NCBI GenBank assembly: GCA_029204225.1
Contig: CM055109.1
Location: forward strand, 31,016,370-31,080,369
From: Diphasiastrum complanatum
Taxonomy: Eukaryota > Streptophyta > Lycopodiopsida > Lycopodiales > Lycopodiaceae
DNA: 64,000 nt
Direction: 5' to 3'
Shown one piece after another: positions 47,430-58,429 of the stretch. The position numbers and the translations under genes were made by a program. Position 1 is the first letter of the stretch; each line of letters opens with the position of its first letter. A model generated the notes under the pieces. That model saw only the letters and a list, made by a program, of their open reading frames with translations, did no database searches and was not told where the DNA came from.

Positions 47430-47667
47430 GTTACTGTACTGTGTGTCCTATCAGTCAGTAAGGATCAGTTGGCCTCATCACATGGCGAGTCGACGGGACA
47501 CAAGTCCCATCAACAGCAACCTGGGTCATGCATGGGTTGCCTGAGTGAAGAACTCTATGTACAATGTATTTTCATTTTGAGAAATACAGTTGCTACGTGA
47601 GCTTGGTGTGGAGAGTGTTTTCTATCTGTTTTAATGTGTAGCATGATCTGTGTTCCTGTTCGAAGCA
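47430..47667 (+). repeat. copia-3 5' LTR, probably partial
   Basis: The stretch left of the PBS may start TGTTACTGTACTGTG and end TTCGAAGCA, leaving a 10-bp spacer to the primer site. No second copy was found in the window, so both borders are inferred and the LTR may be truncated on the left by gypsy-C. Confidence 0.45.
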
Positions 47668-47677
47668 AATTCTAAGT

Positions 47678-47690
47678 TGGTATCAGAGCC
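47678..47690 (+). other. copia-3 primer binding site (initiator tRNA-Met type)
   Basis: TGGTATCAGAGCC preceded by AAATTCTAAGT, a context usual in plant copia elements. Confidence 0.88.
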
Positions 47691-48906
47691 GTATAGGGAG
47701 TGCACATAGTATAGTGTCGCCGTTGAAGAGAGCTTTGGGAGAAGAGTCTTCTGAAAGTTCGAGGTTGACAGCAGGTTGAAGACGGAAAGTAAAGCACTAG
47801 TGCACAAATTATAGCACACAGAAGCTTGCTAAGCTCGAGAGTGTGTGAGGATTCAGAGACAAGAATTGTTGGCTGAATCAGAACCTGAGCCAAATGGAAT
47901 TCTAAAATTTTGAAGGAGCCTACTTGGCGTTTGCAGTCGGTGTGCATTCAAAGGATACCATTTTGAAAACCATTTGAAGCATCAGACTTCTAGCAGTAGG
48001 GCGACATCATAGAAAGAGGATTGGCCTGTCAAAAAGCTGTAAACAAGAAGCCAAGATCAGATTTGTGAGAAAAACCCTGGTCTGGGATTTGGAAGCACAA
48101 AATCAGCACTTTCTCTATATTGTGAGCTTTTTTTGGATCTCTAAAGATTGAACCATGGCACCCTAGCACTGGTAGGAGGATGCTAGAAGGTTGTTGACAA
48201 CTACGTGACCTGGAGATAGCTGGATCGTGATTTAAAAGTTTTCAAAAACCCTCAAACAGCAGCTTCGAGCAGAGAGGAGGAGAAGAGACCTCGCGGATCT
48301 GCTTGCGCGAGGAAGAAGAGTCCTCTTTTAGTGTATTAAGGGGTTTAGTGGCTTAAGGAGTGTGGTTGAGCATGCCAGATCATGGATAGTCGTCAGATCT
48401 CAAGCCATATAGATCAATGATAGTCTTGGATTGGAAGTACCTGTTGGATTGAAGTGAAAGGAATTTTGAAAGGACTTGATGGCCATTGAAGGAAAATTGG
48501 CCACTCAACTTCAATAAAAATTTTCAGGTTGAAATTGGAGTTGGGTCCCAAGTTTATGAAAAGTGACGTTTCTTCACCGTGAAGAAACAATTCAAAAAAT
48601 AGAAAAATCGTTATTTTTAGATTGTTTATACGTTTTGACCCAAATGAAAGGCTATAACCTCCAAATGAATGGAACTCGGATTGTACCTGCAAGTATGGTA
48701 CCGCAAAATAGACCGATTGCAGCTGAGAAAGTGTTTGGAGTGCACCAAAAGTGATTTCACCATTCCATTGGGCACGTAGTTGGGTGTTGGCGATAGAGTG
48801 CATTTCGGAAGGCGACGCCGATTTGGCTTTCAATTTGGCGGAAAAGCGATGGGTGGCCTGGTAAGCAAAAAAATAAAGGTCATTATTTTTTAATTCTGAC
48901 ACCATA
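47691..48906 (+). other. copia-3 leader
   Basis: About 1.2 kb between PBS and gag with no conserved domain; frames at 48,414-48,920 (minus) and 48,563-48,754 (plus) are not protein-like. Its last ~100 bp (GGAAGGCGACGCCGATTTGG onward) reappear at 53,610, after the RT fragment. Confidence 0.7.
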
Positions 48907-49751
48907 GTTGGCCTCGACATACTAGTTTTAGCCTACGGTTGCAGTTTCAGACAGTTTTGGGATGGCGAACATGGGAGAGTCCATTTTGAGTGAAAGTAGC
49001 AAATTGGATTGGATTTACAACTATGCAGTGTAAAAATTCAAAATGAAAAACATACTGATGGAGAAGGACAAGTGGGATGTCATCACAAGTGATGAGAGAA
49101 GACCGCCAAATGAAACATCAAAGTCTTCGATAAGAAGGTCAGGAAAGTTTTGACCTTCATTAACTTGTTAATGGAGGATCACATCATTACCCACATTTGT
49201 GATGCTATTACACCCAGACAGACATGGAATGTGCTAAACGAGAAGTTTGAGACGTCAAATCCATCAAGAATCATGTTTCTAAAGTTGGCCTCGACATACT
49301 GTTTTTAGCCTACGGTTGCAGTTTTGGGACGATGAACATGGGAGAGTCCATTTTGAGTGAAAGTAGCAAATTGGATTGGATTTTCAACTATGCAGTGTGG
49401 GAATTCAAAATAAAAAACATATTGATGGAGAAGGACATGTGGTGATTAGAGAAGACCACCAAATGAAGCGGACATCAAAGTCTTCGATAAGAAGATGAGG
49501 AAAGTTTTCACGTTCATTAACTTGTTAGTGGATGATCACATCATTACCCACATTTGTGATGCTATTACACCCAGATAGACTTGGAATGTGCTAAAGGAGA
49601 AGTTCAAGACGCCAAATCCATCAAGAATCATATTTCTGAAGTGAAACTGAATACTGTCCGCATGGAACAAGGAGAGCACATTTAGACTTATATGACCATA
49701 ATCAAGACAATGAGGGATGAACTGCAATCTATTGGTGAGTGCATACGTGAT
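48907..49751 (+). repeat. Repeated leader/gag 5' units of copia-3, units 1 and 2
   Basis: Units start at GTTGGCCTCGACATACT (48,907 and 49,284, 377 bp apart). Each carries the gag start ATGGGAGAGTCCATTTTGAG (in unit 1 the ATG at 48,962 reads MANMGESILSESSKLDW) and gag words such as FNYAVWEFKIKNI, ITHICDAITPR and TWNVL. Stops or deletions break each unit. Unit 2 runs on into the gag middle (EQGEHI-type, about 49,660) and is then fused to integrase at 49,752. Confidence 0.85.
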
Positions 49752-50099
49752 GTGGCATAAGAGGCTTGGTCACTTGAACTTAGGAAGCCTCAACTTGATG
49801 AGGAAATTGAAAATGGTGAGAGGATTGCCTATGATAGAAGAGCACTTGAAGTCGATGTACAAATCATGTGTGTATGGCAAGCAACATTGAGAGAAGTTCA
49901 ATAAAGGTGGTGCAGCTAGGGCAAAGAACATCCTAGATTTGATCCACATAGATTCATGCAGGCCTACGAGGACTATGTCCTTAGGTAAAGCCTTCTATTT
50001 CATGACCTTTATTGATGATATATCACGTAAGACATGGATTTACTTCTTGACGAAGAAATCGGACGCATTTGACAATCTCAAGAGCTTCAAGCATTGCAC
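49752..50099 (+). pseudogene. copia-3 pre-integrase/integrase fragment fused to gag
   Basis: WHKRLGHLNLGSLN, then IHIDSCRPTRTMSLGKAFYF and FIDDISRKTWIYFLTKKSDA. It is joined out of frame to gag after GECIRDV, skipping the gag end, zinc knuckle and protease that the fuller copy has at 51,170-52,010. The identical junction is found on the minus strand at 63,830. The right end passes into another gag unit at 50,100 through a short shared word (CACAAGTGGGATG). Confidence 0.85.
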
Positions 50100-50884
50100 A
50101 AGTGGGATGTCATCACAAGTGATGAGAGAAGACCGCCAAATGAAACGGACATCAAAGTCTTCGATAAGAAGGTCAGGAAAGTTTTGACCTTCATTAACTT
50201 GTTAATGGAGGATCACATCATTACCCACATTTGTGATGCTATTACACCCAGACAGACATGGAATGTGCTAAACGAGAAGTTTGAGACGTCAAATCCATCA
50301 AGAATCATGTTTCTAAAGTTGGCCTCGACATACTGTTTTAGCCTACGGTTGCAGTTTTGGAACGATGAACATGGGAGAGTCCATTTTGAGTGAAAGTAGC
50401 AAATTGGATTGGATTTTCAACTATGCAGTGTGGGAATTCAAAATAAAAAACATACTGATGGAGAAGGACATGTGGGATGTCGTCACAAGTGATGAGAGAA
50501 GACCACCAAATGAAACGAACATTAAAGTCTTTGATAAAAAGGTGAGAAATGTTTTGACCTTCATTAACTTGTAGTGGAAGATCACATCATTACCCACATT
50601 TGTGATGCTATTACACCCAGACAGACATGGAATGTGCTAACCGAGAACTTTGAGACATCAAATCCATCAAGAATCATGTATCTGAAGTTGGCCTCGACAT
50701 ACTGTTTTTAGCCTACGGTTGCAGTTTTGGGACGACGAACATGGGAGAGTCCATTTTGAGTGAAAGTAGCAAATTGGACAGGATTTTCAACTATGCAGTG
50801 TGGAAATTCAAAATGAAAAACATACTGATGGAGAAGGACGTGTGGGATGTCATCACAGGTGATTAGAGAAGACCACCAAATGAA
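50100..50884 (+). repeat. Repeated leader/gag 5' units of copia-3, units 3 (partial) to 5
   Basis: A partial unit at 50,100-50,317 and full units starting at 50,318 and 50,687 (369 bp apart), with the same GTTGGCCTCGACATACT start and the same join after AATCATGTTTCTAAA or AATCATGTATCTGAA. The last unit leads into the longest gag frame. Confidence 0.85.
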
Positions 50885-51600
50885 GTGGACATCAAAGTCT
50901 TCGATAAGGAGGTGAGGAAAGTTTTCACCTTCATTAACTTGTCAGTGGATGATCACATCATTACCCACATTTGTGATGCTATTACACCCAGACATACATG
51001 GAATGTGCTAAAGGAGAAGTTCAAGATGCCAAATCCATCAAGAATCATGTTTATGAAGTCAAAACTGAATAGTGCCCACATGGAGCAAGGAGAGCACATT
51101 CAGACTTATATGACCAGAATCAAGACAATAAGAGATGAACTGGATTCTATTGGTGAGTGCATACGTGACGTGAAGCTAGTGCACAATGCATTGTGTGGCA
51201 TTGAAAAACCCTATCAAATGTTTGTGAGTGGAATAGCATCAAGAAAAGGATTGCCAACCTTTGACAAGCTCATAGGAATCTTGATGCAAGAAGAGCAACG
51301 GTGAGAAATGGTGAAATCTGGACTTCAAAACACTGATGATCAGGCACTTTTGACATGTCAGAAATAAGGAAAGGGCAAGGCCAAGAAGAAGTTTAAGCAG
51401 CAATTTGCCAAGACTCGGGAGGGTGAGGGATATTCCAGCAAGACCAAGAAGAAGGGTAAGTGATTCCATTGAGGTAAAAAGGGCCATTGGAAGAGTGAAT
51501 GTTGGAAATTCTGGCAGAATCAGACAAGGGGAAACCAAAGAAAGCACGTAACCTTGTTGATGAGGATGAGATTGGAGACTCTAGCATCTTCAAATCAGCA
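50885..51600 (+). pseudogene. copia-3 gag and zinc knuckle
   Basis: The frame 50,885-51,304 has INLSVDDHIITHICDAITPR, HTWNVLKEKFKMPNPSR, MEQGEHIQTYMTRIKTIRDE and LVHNALCGIEKPYQMFVSGI, a copia UBN2-type gag. TGA ends it at 51,301. The knuckle beyond reads KGK-stop-FH-stop-GKKGHWKSEC: both leading cysteines have become TGA stops, leaving the His and last Cys. The capsid frame has no intact start because the N-terminal unit is broken by a TAG at 50,863. Confidence 0.85.
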
Positions 51601-52020
51601 TTGTCATCTAATCAAGATGATCAAGTGTAGTACATTGACTCAGGAGCCACAAGACACATGACAGGTAACAAAGATTGGTTCGGTAGCTTGAAAGTGTTGG
51701 ATAATGGAATGTCCGTTTCACAAGCAAATGGTGATGTGTGCAAGATCAAGGGGATAGGCACCGTTTCAATCCAACTACCTGATGGCAAAAGTAAGATGAT
51801 CAGGGAGGTACTTTACGTACTAAGTTTGAAAAAAAATCTACTTTCTGTTGTTGTTATTACTGATCAAAAGTTGAAAGTAGAATTTGCCCATGATCGTTGC
51901 TTTGTGAAGGATGTGAACCAAAAGTTCAAAGTCATTGCGGATGGTATAAGAGAGCTCAATACAAAATTGTATAGGTTGAATGCTACAATCAAGGGGAAAC
52001 ATGGGCTTGTCTCATGTGGC
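51601..52020 (+). pseudogene. copia-3 aspartic protease region
   Basis: YIDSGATRHMTGNKDWF carries an intact D-S-G active site just before the frame at 51,658-52,041; then VCKIKGIGTVSIQLPDGKS and VLYVLSLKKNLLSV, the usual copia protease to pre-integrase segment. Only a stop at 51,628 separates it from gag. Confidence 0.87.
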
Positions 52021-53225
52021 ATAAGAGGCTTGGTCACTTGAACTTAGGAAGCCTCAGTTTCATGAGGAAATTGAAAATGGTGAGAGGATTGCCTATGATA
52101 GAAGAGCAATTGAAGTCGATGTACAAATCATGTGTGTATGGGAAGCAACATCGAGAGAACTTCAATAAAGGTGGTGTTGCTAGGGCAAAGAACATCCTGA
52201 ATTTGATCCACACAGATTTATGCAAGCCTACGAGGACTATGTCCTTAGGTAAAGCCTTCTATTTCATGACCTTTATTGATGATATGTCACGTAAGACATG
52301 GATTTACTTCTTGACGAAGAAATCGGATGCATTTGACAATCTCAAGAGCTTCAAAGCATTGGTCGAAAATCAGACAAGTAGGAAGATCAAAGTTCTAAGA
52401 TCAGATTGTGGAGGTGAGTATAAGTCTAATGACTTTAATGATCTTTGTGATCAATGTGGGAACAAAAGACAATTTATGCAAGCTCATACTCCTCCTCCCA
52501 ATGGTGTAGCTGAGCACAAGAATTGTACGATTGTGGAAATTGTTGGATCTATGCTAGTTGAGATGAAACTACCAAAAGAATTTTGGCCAGAAGCATGTAG
52601 TACGACAATCTATCTTCAAAATAGAAGTCCCACCATTGTCATACCAAAGATAACACCTGAGGAGGCATTCACAAAAAAGAAGCCAAATGTAAACCGCTTG
52701 TGAATCTTTGGATGTGAGGCCTTTGTACACATTCCTAAGGAAGAGAGACGTAAGCTTAATGTGAAAGCTATCAAGTGTATATTCCTAGGATATGATGATC
52801 ATGTGAAGGGCTATAGATATTTTGATCTAGTGGAGAACAAGATACATGTCAGTCGTGATGTTATCTTTGATGAATCTAAGATGTATGAAGACGAGGATGC
52901 TGAGAAGACGGACACATCAAGTGTGAAAGATGGTACAGTGATGATACCTCCTCATGATGATCCATTCATTGACTTTCCTAGTGATAGACATGAGGATACA
53001 CCTCAAGATACTACTACTCAACCTCAAGAGACAGACTGGAGAGGTAGAGACAAATCCTTTGGTGTAAGAAGGATTGAAGGTGCAAATGACAAACGCAAGG
53101 AGAAAGATGTACCGTGGGATACATTTTTACCAAGAAGCCGATCACCTGATAGGAAGCTCCCTAAGTGGTTTGAGAGATTGTTGGAGAGCCGCAACATGGA
53201 TGAATTTCCAAGATCATCTAGCTAG
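52014..53225 (+). pseudogene. copia-3 integrase
   Basis: The pre-integrase WHKRLGHLNLGSLSFMRKL and zinc-like CVYGKQH, then the core LIHTDLCKPTRTMSLGKAFY, FIDDMSRKTWIYFL, VLRSDCGGEYKSNDF and PPPNGVAEHKNCTIVE. The three acidic core residues appear present; the usual R of VAERKNRT is lost. One TGA at 52,701 interrupts before IFGCEAFVHIPKEERRKL and CIFLGYDDHVKGYRYFDL. It is the best-preserved retroelement domain in the window. The tail to 53,225 is the acidic and charged integrase-RT linker. Confidence 0.9.
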
Positions 53226-53609
53226 GGAGAGCTACGAAGATCAACTAGAGGGAAGACACAGCCTGAAAGGTATGAATCAAATTATGCTCTCTTATCTTAC
53301 ATTATTCAAAGCAAAGAACCTTTGACTTATGTTGAAGCGAAGGATGATGACATTTGGGTCAAGGCCATGGGAGAAGAGATGGAGTCAATTGCTAAGCATA
53401 GCACATGGGACTTAGTGGAACCACTAGTTGGCAAGAAACCCATTGGTTGTAAATGGGTATATAGGACTAAGTATCGTGCAGATGGAAGTATAACAAAGCA
53501 CAAGGCTAGATTGGTGATCAAAGTGTATGCACAAAGCAAAGGCATTGACTATGAGGGGACCTTTGCGCCAGTATGTAAGTGGAATACTCTATGTCTGCTT
53601 GATATTTTG
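53226..53609 (+). pseudogene. copia-3 RT N-terminal fragment
   Basis: The frame at 53,322-53,666 starts with DIWVKAMGEEMESIAKHSTW, IGCKWVYRTKYRADGSITKH and GIDYEGTFAPV, the RVT_2 start. After CKWNTLCLLDIL the copia RT ends and leader sequence follows, so the catalytic part is absent. Confidence 0.88.
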
Positions 53610-53855
53610 GAAGGCGATGCCGATTTGGCTTTCAATTTGACGGAAAAGCAAAGGGTGCCCTGGTAAGAGAAAAAGTAAAGGTCATTATTTTCGACTTCTG
53701 ACATCATAGTTGGCCTCGACATATTGCTTTTAGCATACGGTTGCAGTTTCAGGCAGTTTTGGGATGGCGAATATGGGAGAGTCAATTTTGAGTGAAAGTA
53801 GAAAATTGGATGGGATTTCCAACCTTGCAGTGTGGAAATTCAAAATGAAAGAAAG
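53610..53855 (+). repeat. copia-3 leader/gag start joined after RT fragment
   Basis: Matches 48,810-49,050 (GATTTGGCTTTCAATTTG, TTGGCCTCGACATA, ATGGGAGAGTCAATTTTGAG). The junction lies at a shared TTGGAAGGCGA or TTCGGAAGGCGA. It is then cut by copia-2 integrase. Confidence 0.82.
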
Positions 53856-54480
53856 AATCAAACATTAGTAGATGAAACACAAACAATGCTCACAAACGCT
53901 CAACTATCCAAGAGATTTTGAGCAAAAGCAGTCTCTACGAGTTGTCATCTGCAGATTTATAGGAGCACTAATGTAGTCGACTCAAAAAATCCTTTGAAAG
54001 CAAACTATGGCTACAAGTCGAGTACGAAGCAGCTTTGAGTATTCGGATGTCTATGCTACATGCAAAGAAAAATAGTTTCTATCATGTTAGTTGTAGGAAT
54101 ACCTTTATAGTATGTTCACATTATATGTCAATGATTCATTAATCATCAACAATTTGAATCAGCTACTGATTCAAGCCTAGTGCACTATCTACTCATCATG
54201 GAAATCATGACAGATAGATTGCCATAATCCAGTAGAAATATCTAGTCAATGTACGTCATAGGTATCACATGTAAGACTACAAGTTGATAGACTCACCCAT
54301 GGATCTATGATTCAAGCTATTTAATGACATGTCCACGAAGATTGAAGCACAACAAAAAGAAATGTGTAGATGACCTGATCTTGCATACAAAGTGAGCAAA
54401 TTGTTGCAATACATGTCAAATCCATGACTACTAGTTAATAATTGTACTCATCATGTATGCCATGATCTACAGATCACCTA
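53856..54480 (+). pseudogene. copia-2 deletion derivative, copy 2 (integrase end plus RT C-terminus)
   Basis: NQTLVDETQTMLTNAQLSKR (integrase after the glutamate), YGYKSSTKQL, then SLVHYLL and the RT tail, with the same integrase/RT join as at 32,757-33,216. Stops throughout. Confidence 0.8.
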
Positions 54481-54700
54481 CAGGTCATTTATGTAGGGTG
54501 TTCTAGAAAGTGAGTATTTAAATTATATAGGAGTACTCAGAAAATGAATTTAGGTTAGGAGTAAAATTAATGTGCAATATTCCCCCTTAAGCTTACCACT
54601 AAAAACCTGAATGAAGAGCTAACATACTAACTAAGGTAATGTGTTTACCCTTTGGCAAAGACTTTGTTGGAATATCGGCCAACATGTTATCGATATGATA
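54481..54700 (-). pseudogene. copia-2 LTR start, polypurine tract and RNase H end, inverted
   Basis: On the minus strand DNMLADIPTKSLPKGKH (54,640-54,690, the copia RNase H C-terminus) is followed by the purine tract CTTAAGGGGGAATAT (54,576-54,590). The LTR start TGCACATTAATTTTACTCC runs from 54,575 leftward for about 90 bp before meeting plus-strand copia-2 sequence. This is the only place showing the intact 3' border of copia-2. Confidence 0.78.
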
Positions 54701-56314
54701 GTAACCCATCAGTTAATGCAATGAAGGCATTTTTAGTAATGATGGGCCCACATAGTCTCTTCAGCTCTAGTGGACTCACTTTAGAATGTTAAACAATAAA
54801 CCTTTTTGGAGTGCATTTCTACTTAAAAAAGATAGTGTCGGTTGAGGAACCACCAATGATAGATGTTCAAGTTGTTACCCGTCACAAGGACAAAGGGAAG
54901 GCGGTGAGGCAATATATGTAGTTTGAAAATGTAGGGCCAAGTACAAAACTCTAATATGGATGTGGGTTAGATGGCCAGGGTTATGTAGGAGGATCTGAAT
55001 CAATTGCAATAGTCTCATGGACCTAACTCCTCTCAAGAATTGGTCAATATTGTAGTTGACCAAATTGCAAATTTTGCGAGCAATTATGAATTTCAGGTAA
55101 CGGTCGGTCAATTAAAACTTAATTCATATTGCATTGTACTTGGCAGAGTCCATAGTGCTAAGTTGCCTAGAATTAAAGACTGAAAGGACCACCTTCAGCA
55201 TCACTTAATGCCATTGTGCAATCTACGAAAAAGGACATTGTTCCAAGATTGGAGATTGGCATTCAGGGTATTGATATTAGGGGCATCTAGATTGATGGTG
55301 GAGCAGGTATAAATATCATCTCTGAAGACATATATAGTAAATTGAATTACATACCCTTACATAAGATCCAAATAGTCATTCATATGGCTAATCATATAAG
55401 GGATTCTCCAATAAGGGAAATCTTGAAAGTCCTAGTAAATATTAACGGGTTACAATTTTTGTTGGATTCTGTTGTTCTAAGATTCCCAAAAGGGACAAAT
55501 GTATACCCATTTTATTAGGAAGGCCTTCGCTAAGAGCCACAAAGGCGGTGCATGACTGGGCAATGAGAGTCGTTACTATTTCAACCAAAGGAGAGAAATT
55601 TCAATTACAGAAAACATCATGGAAGGATTTATTGGGTGCTGTGGCCAGTGGGCATTGAAACGATAAATGTTCCAACCAATGTCGGGGGAATTTGAGGAAG
55701 ATTTACCTCGGACCAGTTTGTTTCTAGACTACATACCAGTTGGGAAAGCCCATCTATCTATGGTATTTAATTTATTTGCTGCCGAAGTGGTCTAACCAGC
55801 AATTGAATCAGATTAGGGGAATGAGCATGCGTAAGTGGAGGATACGAGTAGAGAACAATGGCTGCAAAGTTTCTCTAAAACCATTGAAAATCTAGAATGT
55901 TGAAGGAGGAACCAAAACAATTGCATCCCACTCAAATATCTAGAGAAAAGCTAATAAATATTAATCTGGGGATGGAAGATAATCCCAAACATGTATCTAT
56001 TGGAGCTAATAATGATCCGAGATGTTTCGAAAGAGATCTATGAGCACACAATTGACGTTATCATTGATGCACGACCAATTCGCATCAACAACGGTATTGA
56101 ATGAATATGAAGCATGCATAACAAGTTAGGGCAAAGATTAAAAAACTGGTCATGGTGGGATTTATATATACTATCGACTATACACTTTGGTTAAGCCCTA
56201 TAGTTATAGTCACCAAAGAAGAATGGCAACCTATTACTGCAAACTTAATTCGTTTACTATAAGGATCATTTCCCATTGCTATTAACCGAAATGTTTTTGG
56301 ATGAAGTCGCAGGG
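54701..56314 (+). pseudogene. Ty3/gypsy protease and RT start (Tat/Athila-like)
   Basis: The protease at about 55,240-55,620 reads EIGIQGIDIRGI, a stop, IDGGAGINIISEDIYSKLNY, then YPILLGRPSLRATKAVHDWA. Farther on, KLININLGMEDNPKHVSIGA (about 55,955) is the segment that precedes RT in Tat/Athila/Ogre-type elements. The RT start FIYTIDYTLWLSPIVIVTKE lies at about 56,165. The active site has D-G-G. Several frameshifts and stops. RT is cut at about 56,314 after DEVAGC. Confidence 0.82.
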
Positions 56315-56476
56315 TGTTATGTACCATAACGGTACACCCTTCAGTGATGGCCTCACAAGGGCCATGACGCAGTCTGGCATTATCAACATGTTTGGGTGCC
56401 ACGTATCACCATCCTAGGTGGTCACGTGTTGCCAGCATGACTGTGCTTGATAGGACCCACTATGCTATGTCAATAT
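56315..56476. other. Orphan segment with inverted-repeat words
   Basis: Starts TGTTATGTACCATAACGGTA, nearly identical over 28 bp to the minus strand at 43,315-43,342. It contains GCCACGTATCACC and GGTGGTCACGTG. No coding. It may be a fragment of the same unknown element as 41,528-43,390. Confidence 0.4.
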
Positions 56477-57600
56477 CTGGCCACAAAAAATGTTCGTCAT
56501 TTTGGAAATTTTGTCAAAAAGAAACAAATTAAAAAAAGGCAGCTCAAGTGGGCAATGATCCTCAAATATTCACAACTCTTATTCACAATAATCATGATCA
56601 TAAGTACTCATAATATTTTAGTAGTCACGATCAATATTCACAAGTATTCACGATCAATATTTATTATAATAATGATTAGTATTCACAATAATTTTGATTA
56701 ATATTCAAGCTATTTGCTTTTTAGTATTCACGATTTTAGATAATCTTTGCCAACCATCAAGCATGTAGACTTCAAGACACATCATTGGAAACTCGATCAA
56801 TTGTTCATCCAATATAGAAAACAACTTGGATACATCCTCCATAAGAGGACACTATCATAAAAAATACAGATACATTTTCAAATAAATTCAGTTGTCATAT
56901 TTCTAGATTCGAGCATGCAAGGGCACAATAGCAAGAAGAACTATGTGGAATCAAGCATGCACCAATGGAAAAAAATTGTTTGCTTTTTTTCATGCATGCA
57001 TGCTACGTGCTTGTTTTCATTAATGCAGATTCACTTCCATGTTGGATAATTGTGCCCTCCACCAATGGCTAAATCTAATTGTGATATTGGAATATAATCA
57101 AATTCACAAATCTAAATTGAAGAGTTAGTAATTTCATTAGTCAATGCTTAACAAAAACATAATACAATAAATTAAGTCAAAATTTTAAAAAAAATAATAG
57201 CCTATAATTACTTACCATAACATAGACCAATGATAAGGCCATGCACCTTGGAGATCATTGGAGAATTTCCATGGTATTCCTTTTGTTACATAGACTTGAA
57301 TACCCATAAATGAACCTCACATCCTTGCTAAAGAAAATTAACAGCACAAATTCCACTATAGGCATGTCAAAAAGAGGTGATAAGTATCATTAAGAATGGG
57401 TTTTGGAGAACTAAAGTTCACCAAGCCATTTAGGCTAATGTCAAGCCAAAAAAAAATGCTTGTAAAATTGGAGATTAATTTATATAATAGTTCATTTCTA
57501 TAGGGTGTTCTAGAGAGTGAGTATTTGTATAGGAGTTCTTGGAAAATGAATTTAGGTCAGGAGTAAGAAAATGAAATCTAACTTCAATGTGTTTAGCGAG
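56477..57600 (-). repeat. copia-2 LTR-like arm, third copy (minus)
   Basis: Very similar to 17,885-19,000 in the same orientation (TTCGTCATTTTGGAAATTT, GGCAATGATCCTCAAATATT, TTTTGGAGAACTAAAGTTCA). It lacks the outer ~490 bp of the left arm. Confidence 0.82.
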
Positions 57601-58429
57601 TTAGTGGGTTGAGATTTCAAATCTTGGAATTATCATCGAAGCCAAATAATGTCCTTTACTATACAGATGGATGCAACATATTCGGACTCAATAACGGACA
57701 AGGAAATGCATTCTTGCTTTTGATTGTTCCATAAAATTGGTCCTCCTACAAGAAAGCACAAGTAGCCAAAGGTGGATTTTCTAATATCCACTTTTCCAAC
57801 CCAATTTGAGTCTGAATAGGCATTCAGAACTGGTACATTCTTGGATTATCTATCATAACACAAAGCATAGTGCTTTATGGCCTGTATGTACATCAAATGC
57901 TCTTTGTAGAACTTTCCAATGTGGTAGTCATGGATTCGACATGTATTGCAACAATGCGTGCACTGTGTATGCAAGATTAGGTGATCTATAGATCATGGCA
58001 TACATGATGAACACAGATATTAACTGGTAGTCATGGATTTGACATGTATTGCAACAATTTGCTCACTTTGTACACTAGATCAGGTCATCTACACATTTCT
58101 TTTTGTTGCGCTTCAGTCTTTGTGGACATGTCATTCAATAGCTTGAATCGTGGTGGATCCATATGTGAGTCTATCAACTTGTAGTCTTACATGTGATACC
58201 TATGAAGTACATTGACCAGATATTTCTACTGGATTATGGCAATCTATCTCCCGTGATTTCGATGCCTAGTTGGTAGTGCATCGGGCTCAAATCAGTAGTT
58301 GATTCAAATTGTTGATGATTTATGAATAGACATCCGAACACTCGAAGCTATTTCATACTCGATTTGTAGCCATAGTTCTTTGAGTCGACTACATTAGTGC
58401 TCCTATAAATCTATAGATGACAACTGGTA
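57601..58429 (-). pseudogene. copia-2 deletion derivative, copy 3 (RNase H and RT C-terminus)
   Basis: On the minus strand, RNase H (SDSNWVGKVDIRKSTFGYLC-like, 57,660-57,830) is preceded by RT tail remnants (58,010-58,300). The integrase end YGYKSSMK-stop-LRVFGCL is joined near 58,330. Gene order and fusions match 32,757-33,704, but about 100 bp present in that copy are missing here between CL and the RT words. Confidence 0.78.

Noticed and set aside
49752-50099. Spliced gag-integrase transcript copied back into DNA
   Set aside because: The missing segment does not begin with GT or fit GT-AG borders; a microhomology deletion explains it better.
48907-50884. CRISPR-like or satellite array
   Set aside because: Units of about 370 bp are themselves copia gag/leader sequence with no short spacer structure; the context is a plant retrotransposon.
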